Assembly (NCBI GenBank): GCA_036271855.1
Contig: DATAZV010000349.1
Coordinates: 1 to 28,821, forward strand
Source of the DNA: JAQGMJ01 sp036271855
GTDB lineage: Bacteria; Pseudomonadota; Gammaproteobacteria; Burkholderiales; JAEUOS01
Direction of reading: 5' to 3'
Length of the DNA: 28,821 nucleotides
Position 1 is the first letter of the stretch. Every line of letters begins with the position of its first letter. The notes beneath the pieces were generated by a model, which was not told where the DNA came from, searched no databases, and saw nothing but the letters and a program-made list of their open reading frames with translations. This document shows positions 1 to 6,366 of the stretch, in pieces. A program made the translations under genes and the position numbers.

Positions 1-1410
1 CTCGTTGTTGGCGAACAGCCGGTCGCGCTCGGTCTCCCAGGTGTTGAGCACCTTGCCGCGCAGCGGCAATATGGCCTGGAACTCCTTGTCGCGGCCCATC
101 TTGGCGCTGCCGCCGGCGGAGTCGCCCTCGACCAGGAACACTTCGGTGCGGCTGACGTCGCTGGATTCGCAATCGGTCAGCTTGCCCGGCAGCACGGCCA
201 CGCCCGAGCCTTTTTTCTTCTCCACTTTCTGCCCGGCCTTCATGCGGCTTTGCGCCTGCTTGACCACCAGGTCGGCCAGCTTCTTGCCGTACTCGACGTG
301 CGAATTGAGCCAGAGTTCGAGCAGCGGCCGGGTCATCGAGCCGACCAGGCGCACGGCGTCGCGGCTGTTCAGGCGCTCCTTCACCTGGCCCTGGAACTGC
401 GGGTCCAGCACCTTGGCCGAGAGCACGAAGGAAGCGCGGGCGAACACGTCTTCCGGCAACAGCTTGACGCCCTTGGGCAGCAGGGAATGCAGTTCGACGA
501 AACCCTTGACCGCGCCGAACAGGCCTTCGCGCAAGCCGGACTCGTGGGTGCCGCCGGCGGAAGTCGGAATCAGGTTGACATAGGACTCGCGCACGATCGC
601 GCCATCCTCGGTCCACGCCACCACCCATTGCGCACCCTCGCCGGCGGCGAAGTTGTCGCTGCCGCCCTCTTCGGCGTAGCGCTCGCCCTCGAAGTAGGGA
701 ATCAGCGGCTCGGCACCGTCCAGCGCTTCCTGCAAATAGCCGCGCAGGCCGTCCTTGTACAGCCAGGTCAGCAGCTCGCCGCTTTTCTCGATGGTGAGGG
801 TGACGGTGACACCGGAGAGCAGCACGGCCTTGGAACGCAGCAGGCGCTTGAGTTCTTCCAGCGGCACCGCGGGCGCGTCGAAATACTTCGGGTCGGGCCA
901 GGCGCGCACCAGGGTACCGGTGCCGGCGGTCTTGCCGATTTTCTTCAGCGGCTGGGTGACTTCGCCGCCATGCTCGAACACGATCTGGTATTCGCCACTG
1001 TCGCGCCACACCGTCACCGCCAGTTTGGTCGACAGCGCGTTGGTGACGGAAACGCCGACGCCGTGCAGCCCGCCCGAAAAGGTATAAGCGCCGCCCGACT
1101 TCTTGTCGAACTTGCCGCCCGCATGCAGGCGGGTGAACACAATCTCCACCACCGGCACTTTTTCTTCCGGATGCAGGCCCACCGGTATGCCGCGGCCGTC
1201 ATCCTTCACCGATACCGAACCGTCGGTATGCAGGATGACATCGATGTGCCGCGCGAAATTGGCCAGCGCCTCGTCGGAGGCGTTGTCAAGCACTTCCTGG
1301 ATCACGTGCAGCGGGTTGTCGGTGCGCGTGTACATGCCGGGACGCTCGCGCACCGGCTCCAGGCCCTTGAGGACGCGGATGGAACTTTCGTTGTAAGAAT
1401 TTTTTGCCAT
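1..1410 (-). CDS. parE: DNA topoisomerase IV subunit B (ParE), C-terminal part outside window
   Basis: ATP-binding subunit of topoisomerase IV, the type IIA enzyme that decatenates daughter chromosomes with ParC in the cytoplasm. The gene runs off the left edge: 470 codons are present, against about 630-660 for the family. The N-terminus (MAKNSYNESSIRVLKGLEPV) and the following RPGMYT resemble ParE more than GyrB. The GHKL ATPase motifs VLDNASDEAL and DDGRGIPVG follow. A TOPRIM EGDSAGG motif begins near residue 428, and RGKVLNTWE lies close to the edge. The ATG is at 1408-1410. I call ParE rather than GyrB from the N-terminus and the absence of dnaA, dnaN or recF nearby. Confidence 0.95.
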   Translation of the reverse strand, partial: MAKNSYNESSIRVLKGLEPVRERPGMYTRTDNPLHVIQEVLDNASDEALANFARHIDVILHTDGSVSVKDDGRGIPVGLHPEEKVPVVEIVFTRLHAGGKFDKKSGGAYTFSGGLHGVGVSVTNALSTKLAVTVWRDSGEYQIVFEHGGEVTQPLKKIGKTAGTGTLVRAWPDPKYFDAPAVPLEELKRLLRSKAVLLSGVTVTLTIEKSGELLTWLYKDGLRGYLQEALDGAEPLIPYFEGERYAEEGGSDNFAAGEGAQWVVAWTEDGAIVRESYVNLIPTSAGGTHESGLREGLFGAVKGFVELHSLLPKGVKLLPEDVFARASFVLSAKVLDPQFQGQVKERLNSRDAVRLVGSMTRPLLELWLNSHVEYGKKLADLVVKQAQSRMKAGQKVEKKKGSGVAVLPGKLTDCESSDVSRTEVFLVEGDSAGGSAKMGRDKEFQAILPLRGKVLNTWETERDRLFANNE

Positions 1411-1445
1411 TGTCAAGACCGGGACATCAAGTTTTCATTCAGCAG

Positions 1446-1468
1446 TTATCCACAGAAGACGTGGACAA
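1446..1468. promoter_or_regulatory. Inverted pair of DnaA-box-like sites in the parE leader
   Basis: TTATCCACA (1446-1454) is a perfect consensus DnaA box. Five bases later CGTGGACAA (1460-1468) is a second box in opposite orientation with two mismatches. The pair shares a TCCAC-N7-GTGGA inverted repeat. A weaker TGTGGGTAT lies at 1551-1559. Their position, 36-150 bp upstream of parE, suggests DnaA-linked control, but a repressor palindrome or chance is also possible. Confidence 0.4.
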
Positions 1469-1647
1469 GCCATGCTGGTATTCGGAAAAAAACCATGCGA
1501 CACAAGGGCTTCGGTTGGGCGCCGAAATATTGTGCAGCGAAAAAATATCCTGTGGGTATCGTCTGGCAGTGTTGACTGACTTGCTGTAACAATCCACTTT
1601 TACTGCGCGCGCAATTGTAGTAAGCAGGAGCCGCGGATGCAATCGGC

Positions 1648-1857
1648 CTAGCCGCAAAACACCATGTTGGCCAGGTCGAACGCCAGGCCCGGTGCAAGAT
1701 AGGCACCGAACACCAACACGGTAAACAATGCCGCCGCCACGCCGAGCAGCACGCGTTTGAAAGGCGAACGCGGCAACCAGCGAAAGGATTCCGCGGGAGG
1801 CGAGGCGCCGCCGTCTTTTTCTTCGGCGCCGGATTCGGGAAGTTCGTCGGTATGCAT
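1648..1857 (-). CDS. Small single-pass membrane protein, unknown function
   Basis: This 69-residue protein has an acidic, polar N-terminal third, a basic patch (FRWLPRSPFKR, about residues 25-35) and one hydrophobic segment at about residues 36-58. The basic patch before the helix predicts an N-in orientation. It ends in a short tail with one cysteine. It lies 43 bp downstream of the uup stop on the same strand and upstream of parE, so it may be the last gene of a uup transcript. No clear Shine-Dalgarno precedes the ATG at 1855-1857. I do not recognise a family, and coding status rests on the coherent membrane-protein layout. Confidence 0.5.
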   Translation of the reverse strand: MHTDELPESGAEEKDGGASPPAESFRWLPRSPFKRVLLGVAAALFTVLVFGAYLAPGLAFDLANMVFCG

Positions 1858-1900
1858 GATTGCGCGGAAGCGATTATACGCTTCGCATAATCAGCGCCTC

Positions 1901-3805
1901 TCAGCGCTTCTGCTCCAGCACTTCCCAGCGCTCCAGCGCCACCAAAAGTTCGTTTTCGATCTCGCCGACGCGCGCATTGAGCGCCGTAATGTCCACCCCG
2001 GCCTCGTTATAGGTCTCCGGATTGGCCAGGCGGGCGTTGAGCAGTTTTTGCTCCTCTTCCAGCGCGGCGATCTTGCCCGGCAGGCTTTCCAGTTCGCGCG
2101 CGTCCTTGTAAGACATCTTGCCCTTGCGCTTCTCCAGCGCCGATGCTTCCGCCACCGGCACCTTGGTGGCCTCGGCACGCTCCGCAGTACGTCCGGCGGT
2201 GCGCGCGCCGGCACGGCGGGCCAGGTAGGCCTGCCACTCGCTGTGCCCGCCGGGGTTTTCCACCCAGCGGCCGTCGCCGTCGTAGGCCAGCACCTGGGTC
2301 ACCACGTTGTCCAGGAAGGCGCGGTCGTGGCTGACCAGGATGACCGTGCCGGCGTAGTCCTGCAGCAGGGTTTCCAGCAGTTCCAGGGTGTCGATGTCGA
2401 GGTCGTTGGTCGGCTCGTCCAGCACCAGGATGTTGGCCGGGCGCGCGAACAGGCGCGCCAGCAGCAGACGGTTGCGCTCACCGCCGGACAGGGCGCCGAC
2501 CTTGGCGTTGGCCCGCTCGGGTGGGAACAGGAAGTCGGACAAATAGGTCATGATGTGCTTGCGCGCACCATTGACTTCCACCCACTCCGAACCGGGGCTG
2601 ATGGTGTCGGCCAGCGTGGCTTCGTCGTTGAGTGCCACACGGAACTGGTCGAAATAGGCGATTTCCAGCTTGGTGCCGCGCTTGATCTCGCCGCTGTCCT
2701 GCTCCAGCTCCCCCAGCATCATCTTGATCAACGTCGACTTGCCGGCACCGTTGGGGCCGATGATGCCGATCTTGTCGCCGCGCAAAATGCGCAGGCTCAG
2801 GTCACGCACCACCGTCTTGCCCTCAAACGCTTTGTTGACGTGGGTGAACTCGGCCACCAGCTTGCCGGAGCGCAGGCCGTCGTCCACCGCAATGCTCACA
2901 CGCCCCTGGCGCTCGCGCCGCGCCGCGCGCTCGCGGCGCAGGCTTTCCAGGCGCAGCACCCGGCCTTCGTTGCGGGTGCGCCGCGCCTGCACGCCCTTGC
3001 GGATCCACACCTCTTCTTGCGCCAGGAACTTGTCGAACTTGGCGTTCACCACTTTTTCGACTTCGATCTGCTCGGCCTTGCGCGTCTGGTAGGCGGCGTA
3101 GTTGCCGGGGAAGGACAGCAGGCGGCCGCGATCCAGTTCCACCACCCGGGTGGCGACTCGGTCCAGGAAAGCGCGGTCGTGAGTGACAAACAGCACCGCG
3201 CCGCGAAATTCCAACAGCAGGTTTTCCAGCCAGGCGATGGCGTCGATGTCCAGGTGGTTGGTCGGCTCGTCGAGCACCAGCAGTTCCGGGTTGCTTACCA
3301 GCGCCTGCGCCAGGGCGATGCGCTTTTTCATCCCGCCGGAGCAGGCCGAGACCAGCACGTCCGGCGCCAGGCTAAGCCGCTCCAGCGCCATCTCGACATG
3401 TCGCTTGACCTCCCAGCCGCCGGTCTCGGTGAGCTGGTGCTGGACGTCGTGCAGGCGGTCCATAGTGGCATGATCTTCGGCACCGCTGGCGAGCAGGCGG
3501 TCGTACTCGTCCAGCAATGCGTATTGCTCAGCCAGGCCGCGGGCCACGGCTTCATAAGCGGTGTCGTTCGGTTCGAGCGCCGGCTCCTGCTCGACCACGG
3601 CGAATTTCAGGCCGGGCTTTTTCCACAGGATGCCGTCATCGAGGATGCGCCGGCCCGACATCACCTGGATCAGGCTGGACTTGCCGGCGCCGTTGCGGCC
3701 GATCAGCGCCACCCGCTCGCCGGCGTCGAGATTGAACTCGGCGCGGTCCAGCAGGGGCACGTGGCCATAGGCCAGGGAGGCATTATCTAGGGAGACCAGG
3801 GGCAT
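1901..3805 (-). CDS. uup: ABC-F family ATPase, Uup type
   Basis: Cytoplasmic duplicated ABC ATPase without membrane domains. Uup-type ABC-F proteins act on ribosomes or nucleic acids; E. coli Uup is linked to transposon excision and ribosome function. The 634 residues match the family length. The first cassette has Walker A GRNGAGKS (36-43), a signature changed to CSGGM (155-159) and Walker B LLVLDEPTNHLD (about 175-186). A linker of about 240-310 is rich in Arg/Glu. The second cassette has GPNGAGKST (350-358), LSGGE (439-443) and VLDEPTNDLD (461-470). A charged coiled coil at about 560-634 is diagnostic of Uup over EttA or YheS. I chose the ATG at 3803-3805 because MPLVSLDNASLAYG is the family N-terminus; the frame stays open further upstream without support. 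Confidence 0.93.
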   Translation of the reverse strand: MPLVSLDNASLAYGHVPLLDRAEFNLDAGERVALIGRNGAGKSSLIQVMSGRRILDDGILWKKPGLKFAVVEQEPALEPNDTAYEAVARGLAEQYALLDEYDRLLASGAEDHATMDRLHDVQHQLTETGGWEVKRHVEMALERLSLAPDVLVSACSGGMKKRIALAQALVSNPELLVLDEPTNHLDIDAIAWLENLLLEFRGAVLFVTHDRAFLDRVATRVVELDRGRLLSFPGNYAAYQTRKAEQIEVEKVVNAKFDKFLAQEEVWIRKGVQARRTRNEGRVLRLESLRRERAARRERQGRVSIAVDDGLRSGKLVAEFTHVNKAFEGKTVVRDLSLRILRGDKIGIIGPNGAGKSTLIKMMLGELEQDSGEIKRGTKLEIAYFDQFRVALNDEATLADTISPGSEWVEVNGARKHIMTYLSDFLFPPERANAKVGALSGGERNRLLLARLFARPANILVLDEPTNDLDIDTLELLETLLQDYAGTVILVSHDRAFLDNVVTQVLAYDGDGRWVENPGGHSEWQAYLARRAGARTAGRTAERAEATKVPVAEASALEKRKGKMSYKDARELESLPGKIAALEEEQKLLNARLANPETYNEAGVDITALNARVGEIENELLVALERWEVLEQKR

Positions 3806-3826
3806 TGCTTCAACAATATGAGGTTG

Positions 3827-3848
3827 CTTCGCTCGCGGGCAAGCGAAG
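3827..3848. other. Hairpin in the uup leader
   Basis: CTTCGCT (3827-3833) and AGCGAAG (3842-3848) form a perfect 7-bp stem with an 8-nt loop, 22 bp upstream of the uup ATG and inside its presumed 5' leader. It lacks a U-tract. It could be a terminator-like attenuator or simply a GC-rich hairpin. Confidence 0.3.
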
Positions 3849-3939
3849 GGTAAAACGAGGGGCCCGCGACCAGCGTGGGCAACGTGTACGCAAATGCGGG
3901 CGCAGCCATCCGCCCCGGGCCGGCCGGCTTGCTGCCCGA

Positions 3940-4329
3940 CTACTCCACCCAGCGCTCCGAAATCTCGATCAGGTTCTGGTCCGGATCGCGCAAGTAAATC
4001 GAGCGGATCGGCCAGCGCGCGCCGGTGCGCTTGCTCGGCTGCAGTTCGATCGGGATGTTTGCCGCCACCAGCCGGGCAATCACTTGGTCCAGCGGAATCG
4101 CCGCCAGCAGGCACAAATCCAGCGAGCCCGGCGTCGGCGTGCGGGCATAGACATCGGTAATCTTCGCATCGCCCGCCTGGTGCAGATTGAACTTCTGGTC
4201 GCCGAAACGCAGTGCCTTGCGCCCGGCGCCGAAGGTTTCCAGGGTCATGCCCAGGCCGCGGGTGTAAAAGTCGATGGTCGCGGCCATGTCGCGCGCGGTG
4301 ATGACGATGTGGTCCAGGCTGCTGATCAT
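3940..4329 (-). CDS. VOC superfamily (glyoxalase/dioxygenase fold) protein, GLOD5-like
   Basis: A 129-residue single-unit VOC protein. The paired beta-alpha-beta-beta-beta modules start at LDHIVITARD and at GSLDLCLLA. Likely divalent metal ligands are His7, His50 and Glu122. The segment with GRKALRFGDQKFNLHQAG followed by PTPGS and later PIRSIYLRDPDQNLIEIS matches the group annotated as glyoxalase domain-containing protein 5. Its substrate is not established, and the sequence does not show whether it is a lyase, a dioxygenase or a resistance protein. The gene begins with ATG at 4327-4329, is transcribed toward uup (134 bp away) and is divergent from the tRNA gene. Confidence 0.85.
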   Translation of the reverse strand: MISSLDHIVITARDMAATIDFYTRGLGMTLETFGAGRKALRFGDQKFNLHQAGDAKITDVYARTPTPGSLDLCLLAAIPLDQVIARLVAANIPIELQPSKRTGARWPIRSIYLRDPDQNLIEISERWVE

Positions 4330-4387
4330 GGCTACGGCGGTCGTTTGGTTGGAAAGCGCCGCATGATACCAGTCATGCGGATTCCGC

Positions 4388-4393
4388 TAAAAT
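4388..4393 (+). promoter_or_regulatory. Putative -10 box of the tRNA-Arg gene
   Basis: TAAAAT lies 23 bp upstream of the mature tRNA 5' end, a suitable place for a sigma-70 -10 element. The -35 region 17 bp upstream (about 4365-4370) matches the consensus poorly. Confidence 0.35.
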
Positions 4394-4416
4394 CCCGCCT
4401 GCGCGCTTGCCCGCCC

Positions 4417-4491
4417 CTCGCCGTAGTTCAATGGATAGAACGGTTGCCTCCTAAGCGACAAATACAGGTTCGATTCCTGTCGGCGGGACCA
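4417..4491 (+). tRNA. tRNA-Arg (anticodon CCT)
   Basis: A full cloverleaf can be folded by eye. The acceptor is CTCGCCG/CGGCGGG with one U-G pair at 2-71. The D arm is GTTC/GAAC. The anticodon arm is GTTGC/GCGAC around loop CTCCTAA, which gives anticodon CCT and reads AGG. The T arm is ACAGG/CCTGT around TTCGATT. The discriminator is A (4488) and CCA is encoded at 4489-4491. The variable loop is short, as in class I tRNAs. No integrase or duplicated 3' end was noticed nearby. Confidence 0.95.
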
Positions 4492-4598
4492 TCGAGTGAC
4501 TGGTCAAGTGGGCTACGCTACCTTCAACCCCCGGTATCAGAGGCGCATTCGCGGATGTCGGGGCGTTTCGGCCGTCGATTCAGCGCTTCCCTAAGTTT

Positions 4599-5144
4599 TT
4601 ACGCCGCCTTTGGCGCCAGCGGCTTCATGTCCAGCGTACGGGTGAAGCACTGCATGCCGTAATGAAAGGCGATGAAGGCACCCAGCTCCATGACCTGCGC
4701 CTCGCTGTAATGCTGTTTCAGCGTGTCATAGAAGGCCTTGTCTAGGCTTTGGGGGTTCAGGTACATCAGGTCGGCGTAGCGCAGCGCGAGCTTTTCGGCT
4801 TCGGTGAAGCGCTCGTCCTCGTCATAGTCGCCACTGCCGGCGGCTATGGTTTCCTCATCCAGCCCGGCGGCCTGCGCGGGCTTTGAGCGCAGGCGGCTGA
4901 AGTAGGGGTCGCCGGCGAAGCGCGCGAGCTGAATGCGGATGATCTCTTTCAGGCGATGCGGGATATTGCCCTGGGTATGCGACATCAGCAGCGCGCGCAG
5001 GCCCGCCTTGGCGTAGGTGGGCACGCGCGCCAGGATCAGCGGCAGCTGCTCGTCGGGCACGCCCAGCTTCTGGCATTGCACGATCAGCTCGCGCAACTCG
5101 GGATCGGTCACCTCGTCCAGGCGTAAAGGCTGAATATTGGGCAT
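4599..5144 (-). CDS. AhpD-like / carboxymuconolactone decarboxylase-fold protein lacking the CxxC motif
   Basis: A 181-residue all-helical protein paralogous to the upstream gene. Both begin MPNI, share KEIIR at 66-70, and keep a similar C-terminal core (AFYDTLKQHYSEAQVMELGAF here, AFYDRMRLHFSEEELVELGCF there). Where redox AhpD proteins carry CxxC, this one reads GDPYFSR, with Asp79 and Phe82 at the positions of Cys79 and U82 in its neighbour. It should therefore not perform thiol chemistry; a structural, substrate-binding or non-redox role is more likely. Its ATG overlaps the upstream stop by one base (TAATG, 5142-5146), a strong sign of translational coupling and joint function. It is the last gene of the operon. 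Confidence 0.85.
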   Translation of the reverse strand: MPNIQPLRLDEVTDPELRELIVQCQKLGVPDEQLPLILARVPTYAKAGLRALLMSHTQGNIPHRLKEIIRIQLARFAGDPYFSRLRSKPAQAAGLDEETIAAGSGDYDEDERFTEAEKLALRYADLMYLNPQSLDKAFYDTLKQHYSEAQVMELGAFIAFHYGMQCFTRTLDMKPLAPKAA

Positions 5145-5764
5145 TACTTGTCGCCTCCCGCTTGCAGGGACACCGGCTTGTCGCCGTAGAGTTTTTCCGA
5201 CTCCTCCTGGCTGACCAGGCGGCCGTCGGGCGAGAACATGGGGTAGAACTTGAGCGTGCCGAAAAACGTGTGGTAGCCGATGTTCATGCCGACGAAACAG
5301 CCCAGTTCCACCAGTTCCTCCTCGGAGAAATGCAGGCGCATGCGGTCGTAGAAGGCCGCGTCGATGGCGCCGGGGTCGGTCGCCATCAGCTCGGTGTACT
5401 CGAGCACGGCTTTTTCCGCATCGGTGAAATGCGGGCTGGTCTTATAGGAAGTAATGCCTTCGTCGAGGCGTTCTTCGCTCAGGCCTTGCCGCTTCGCCGA
5501 AGCGGACCGGACGTTGCCTCAGTAACTGCAGGAGGCCATGCGCGAAAGCAGCACGCGGATGATCTCCTTGACCGGATGGCTGATGCGCCCGGTGTTGAAA
5601 AAAGTTGTCCAAGCGATGAACATGGACTCCGCCAGGTCCAGGTTGTGGCCCATCATGGCGTGAAAGCCGGGGTCGGGCGCGCGATGCTCCAGGCACATCT
5701 CCACGTAAGGCTTGAGCTTGGTGCTGCGCAGGTATTCGATGTCCAGCATTGTGATATTGGGCAT
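5144..5764 (-). CDS. Probable selenoprotein: AhpD-like protein with CxxU motif (in-frame TGA at 5519-5521)
   Basis: A 207-codon frame interrupted only by TGA at codon 82. AhpD-fold proteins use a CxxC pair as peroxidase or disulfide reductase, usually reduced by a thioredoxin-like partner. Here the motif reads S-C79-S-Y81-TGA-G-N-V-R-S, so the TGA stands where the second redox cysteine belongs. Downstream codons continue in the same frame and align with the paralogue to the end of the fold (FTDAEKAVLEYTELM, then the SEEELVELGCF region), so the second half looks conserved. A hairpin at the expected SECIS distance follows the TGA. The start ATG at 5762-5764 has an AGGAGA Shine-Dalgarno. The thioredoxin gene ends 31 bp upstream and the paralogue starts at the stop. 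The alternatives are a recent nonsense mutation or a read error. CxxU AhpD-like proteins are a known selenoprotein family in marine metagenomes; selA/B/C/D are not in this window. Confidence 0.8.
5489..5505 (-). promoter_or_regulatory. Candidate bacterial SECIS hairpin
   Basis: On the minus strand, 13 nt after the UGA, CCGCUUC-GGC-GAAGCGG forms a perfect 7-bp stem with a 3-nt loop whose first base is G. E. coli fdhF has a minimal 17-nt upper stem-loop 11 nt after its UGA, so size and spacing are very similar. The bulged U of the E. coli element is absent and the loop is short. The hairpin encodes SASAKR and could be a coincidence of GC-rich coding sequence. Confidence 0.6.
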
Positions 5765-5795
5765 GGGTTCTCTCCTGGCTTTCGGTCGTCCGCGG

Positions 5796-6125
5796 TTACG
5801 CGTGCGCTTCGACGGATTTTTTCAGCACCTGCTTGCGGTCCACCCCGGTGCGGGTCTCGACCAGCGCGCCGTCCTTGAAGAACAGCAGCGAAGGCACGGC
5901 GCGCACGTTATAACGTTCCATCAGGCCGGGGTTCTTGTCGGAGTCCACCTTGCCGATCACCACCGATTCGGGAATTTCCTCGGCCAGCTGCTCCAGCACG
6001 CGCGAGAGCTGCTTGCAGGGAATGCAGGTCTCGGACCAGAAATCGACCACCGTCAGGCCGCCGCGCTGCAGTACCTGCACGTCGAAATTGGCATCATCAA
6101 AATGCGCTAAGGCGTTTGCGGCCAT
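5796..6125 (-). CDS. Thioredoxin-family protein (CIPC active site)
   Basis: A cytoplasmic 109-residue thioredoxin-fold protein with no signal peptide. The active site is Cys34-Ile-Pro-Cys37 in the context VDFWSETCIPCKQL, in place of the usual WCGPC. Thr precedes the first Cys instead of Trp, and Ile replaces Gly. The cis-proline loop is at AVPSL (Pro78), and the KVDSD strand end is present. The frame extends upstream, but the ATG at 6123-6125 is chosen because a CAGGAG Shine-Dalgarno lies just before it and MAANALAHFDDANF fits the family. It is the first gene of the operon with the CxxU AhpD-like protein and its paralogue, so it is the likely electron donor to that protein. The true partner is inferred from gene order only. 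Confidence 0.9.
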   Translation of the reverse strand: MAANALAHFDDANFDVQVLQRGGLTVVDFWSETCIPCKQLSRVLEQLAEEIPESVVIGKVDSDKNPGLMERYNVRAVPSLLFFKDGALVETRTGVDRKQVLKKSVEAHA

Positions 6126-6329
6126 TGCGGTCTCCTGCGGGCGGCTGGGTGACGCGCCCCTTCTATTGCAGCCATCATAGCGCGAAAGCGGCGCCTGGAA
6201 ACGCAGCCGCGCGCCGCGCCGGTTATGCGGTGAATAAACCGGCAAGCATGGCTCAAGCGCGCCGTGCCCTCTTTGATCGGCCATTCCCCTTCCGGTACCG
6301 ATGGCCTGCAAGGCCCGGCGCCGGGGCAG

Positions 6330-6345
6330 CCGGGAAAAATCCCGG
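6330..6345. terminator. Hairpin between the CoA ligase and thioredoxin genes
   Basis: CCGGGA (6330-6335), AAAA loop, TCCCGG (6340-6345) forms a perfect 6-bp stem, 21 bp past the CoA ligase stop on the minus strand. There is no U-tract after it, so intrinsic termination is doubtful. A second small hairpin, GGCC-N5-GGCC, lies at 6303-6315. The rest of 6126-6366 holds the thioredoxin leader and no convincing promoter. Confidence 0.3.
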
Positions 6346-6366
6346 TACCGGCTCGGGGCAACTGCA

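Noticed and set aside
1446..1559. Chromosomal replication origin, suggested by the DnaA-box cluster
   Set aside because: Only one perfect box, no AT-rich unwinding region of the usual length, and no dnaA, dnaN, gyrB, rpmH or parAB genes nearby.
1867..1884. GAAGCG-ATTATA-CGCTTC hairpin between uup and the small membrane protein gene
   Set aside because: It could be a terminator or carry a TATAAT for the small gene, but it has no U-tract and no -35, so neither role can be supported.
1757..3790. Long plus-strand ORF of 677 codons
   Set aside because: It lies antisense to uup, which has clear ABC motifs; the translation is rich in His/Gln/Arg/Val, as is usual for GC-rich shadow frames.
4492..4598. 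Intrinsic terminator after the tRNA gene
   Set aside because: No GC stem followed by a T-run is visible in the 107 bp before the AhpD paralogue stop.
5519..5764. Truncated 81-residue AhpD-like gene followed by a separate 87-residue fragment, i.e. a pseudogene
   Set aside because: Both fragments are in one frame with a single TGA exactly at the redox Cys position, the second half keeps family homology, and the next gene is coupled to the real stop. A selenocysteine codon explains this better, though a sequencing error is not excluded.
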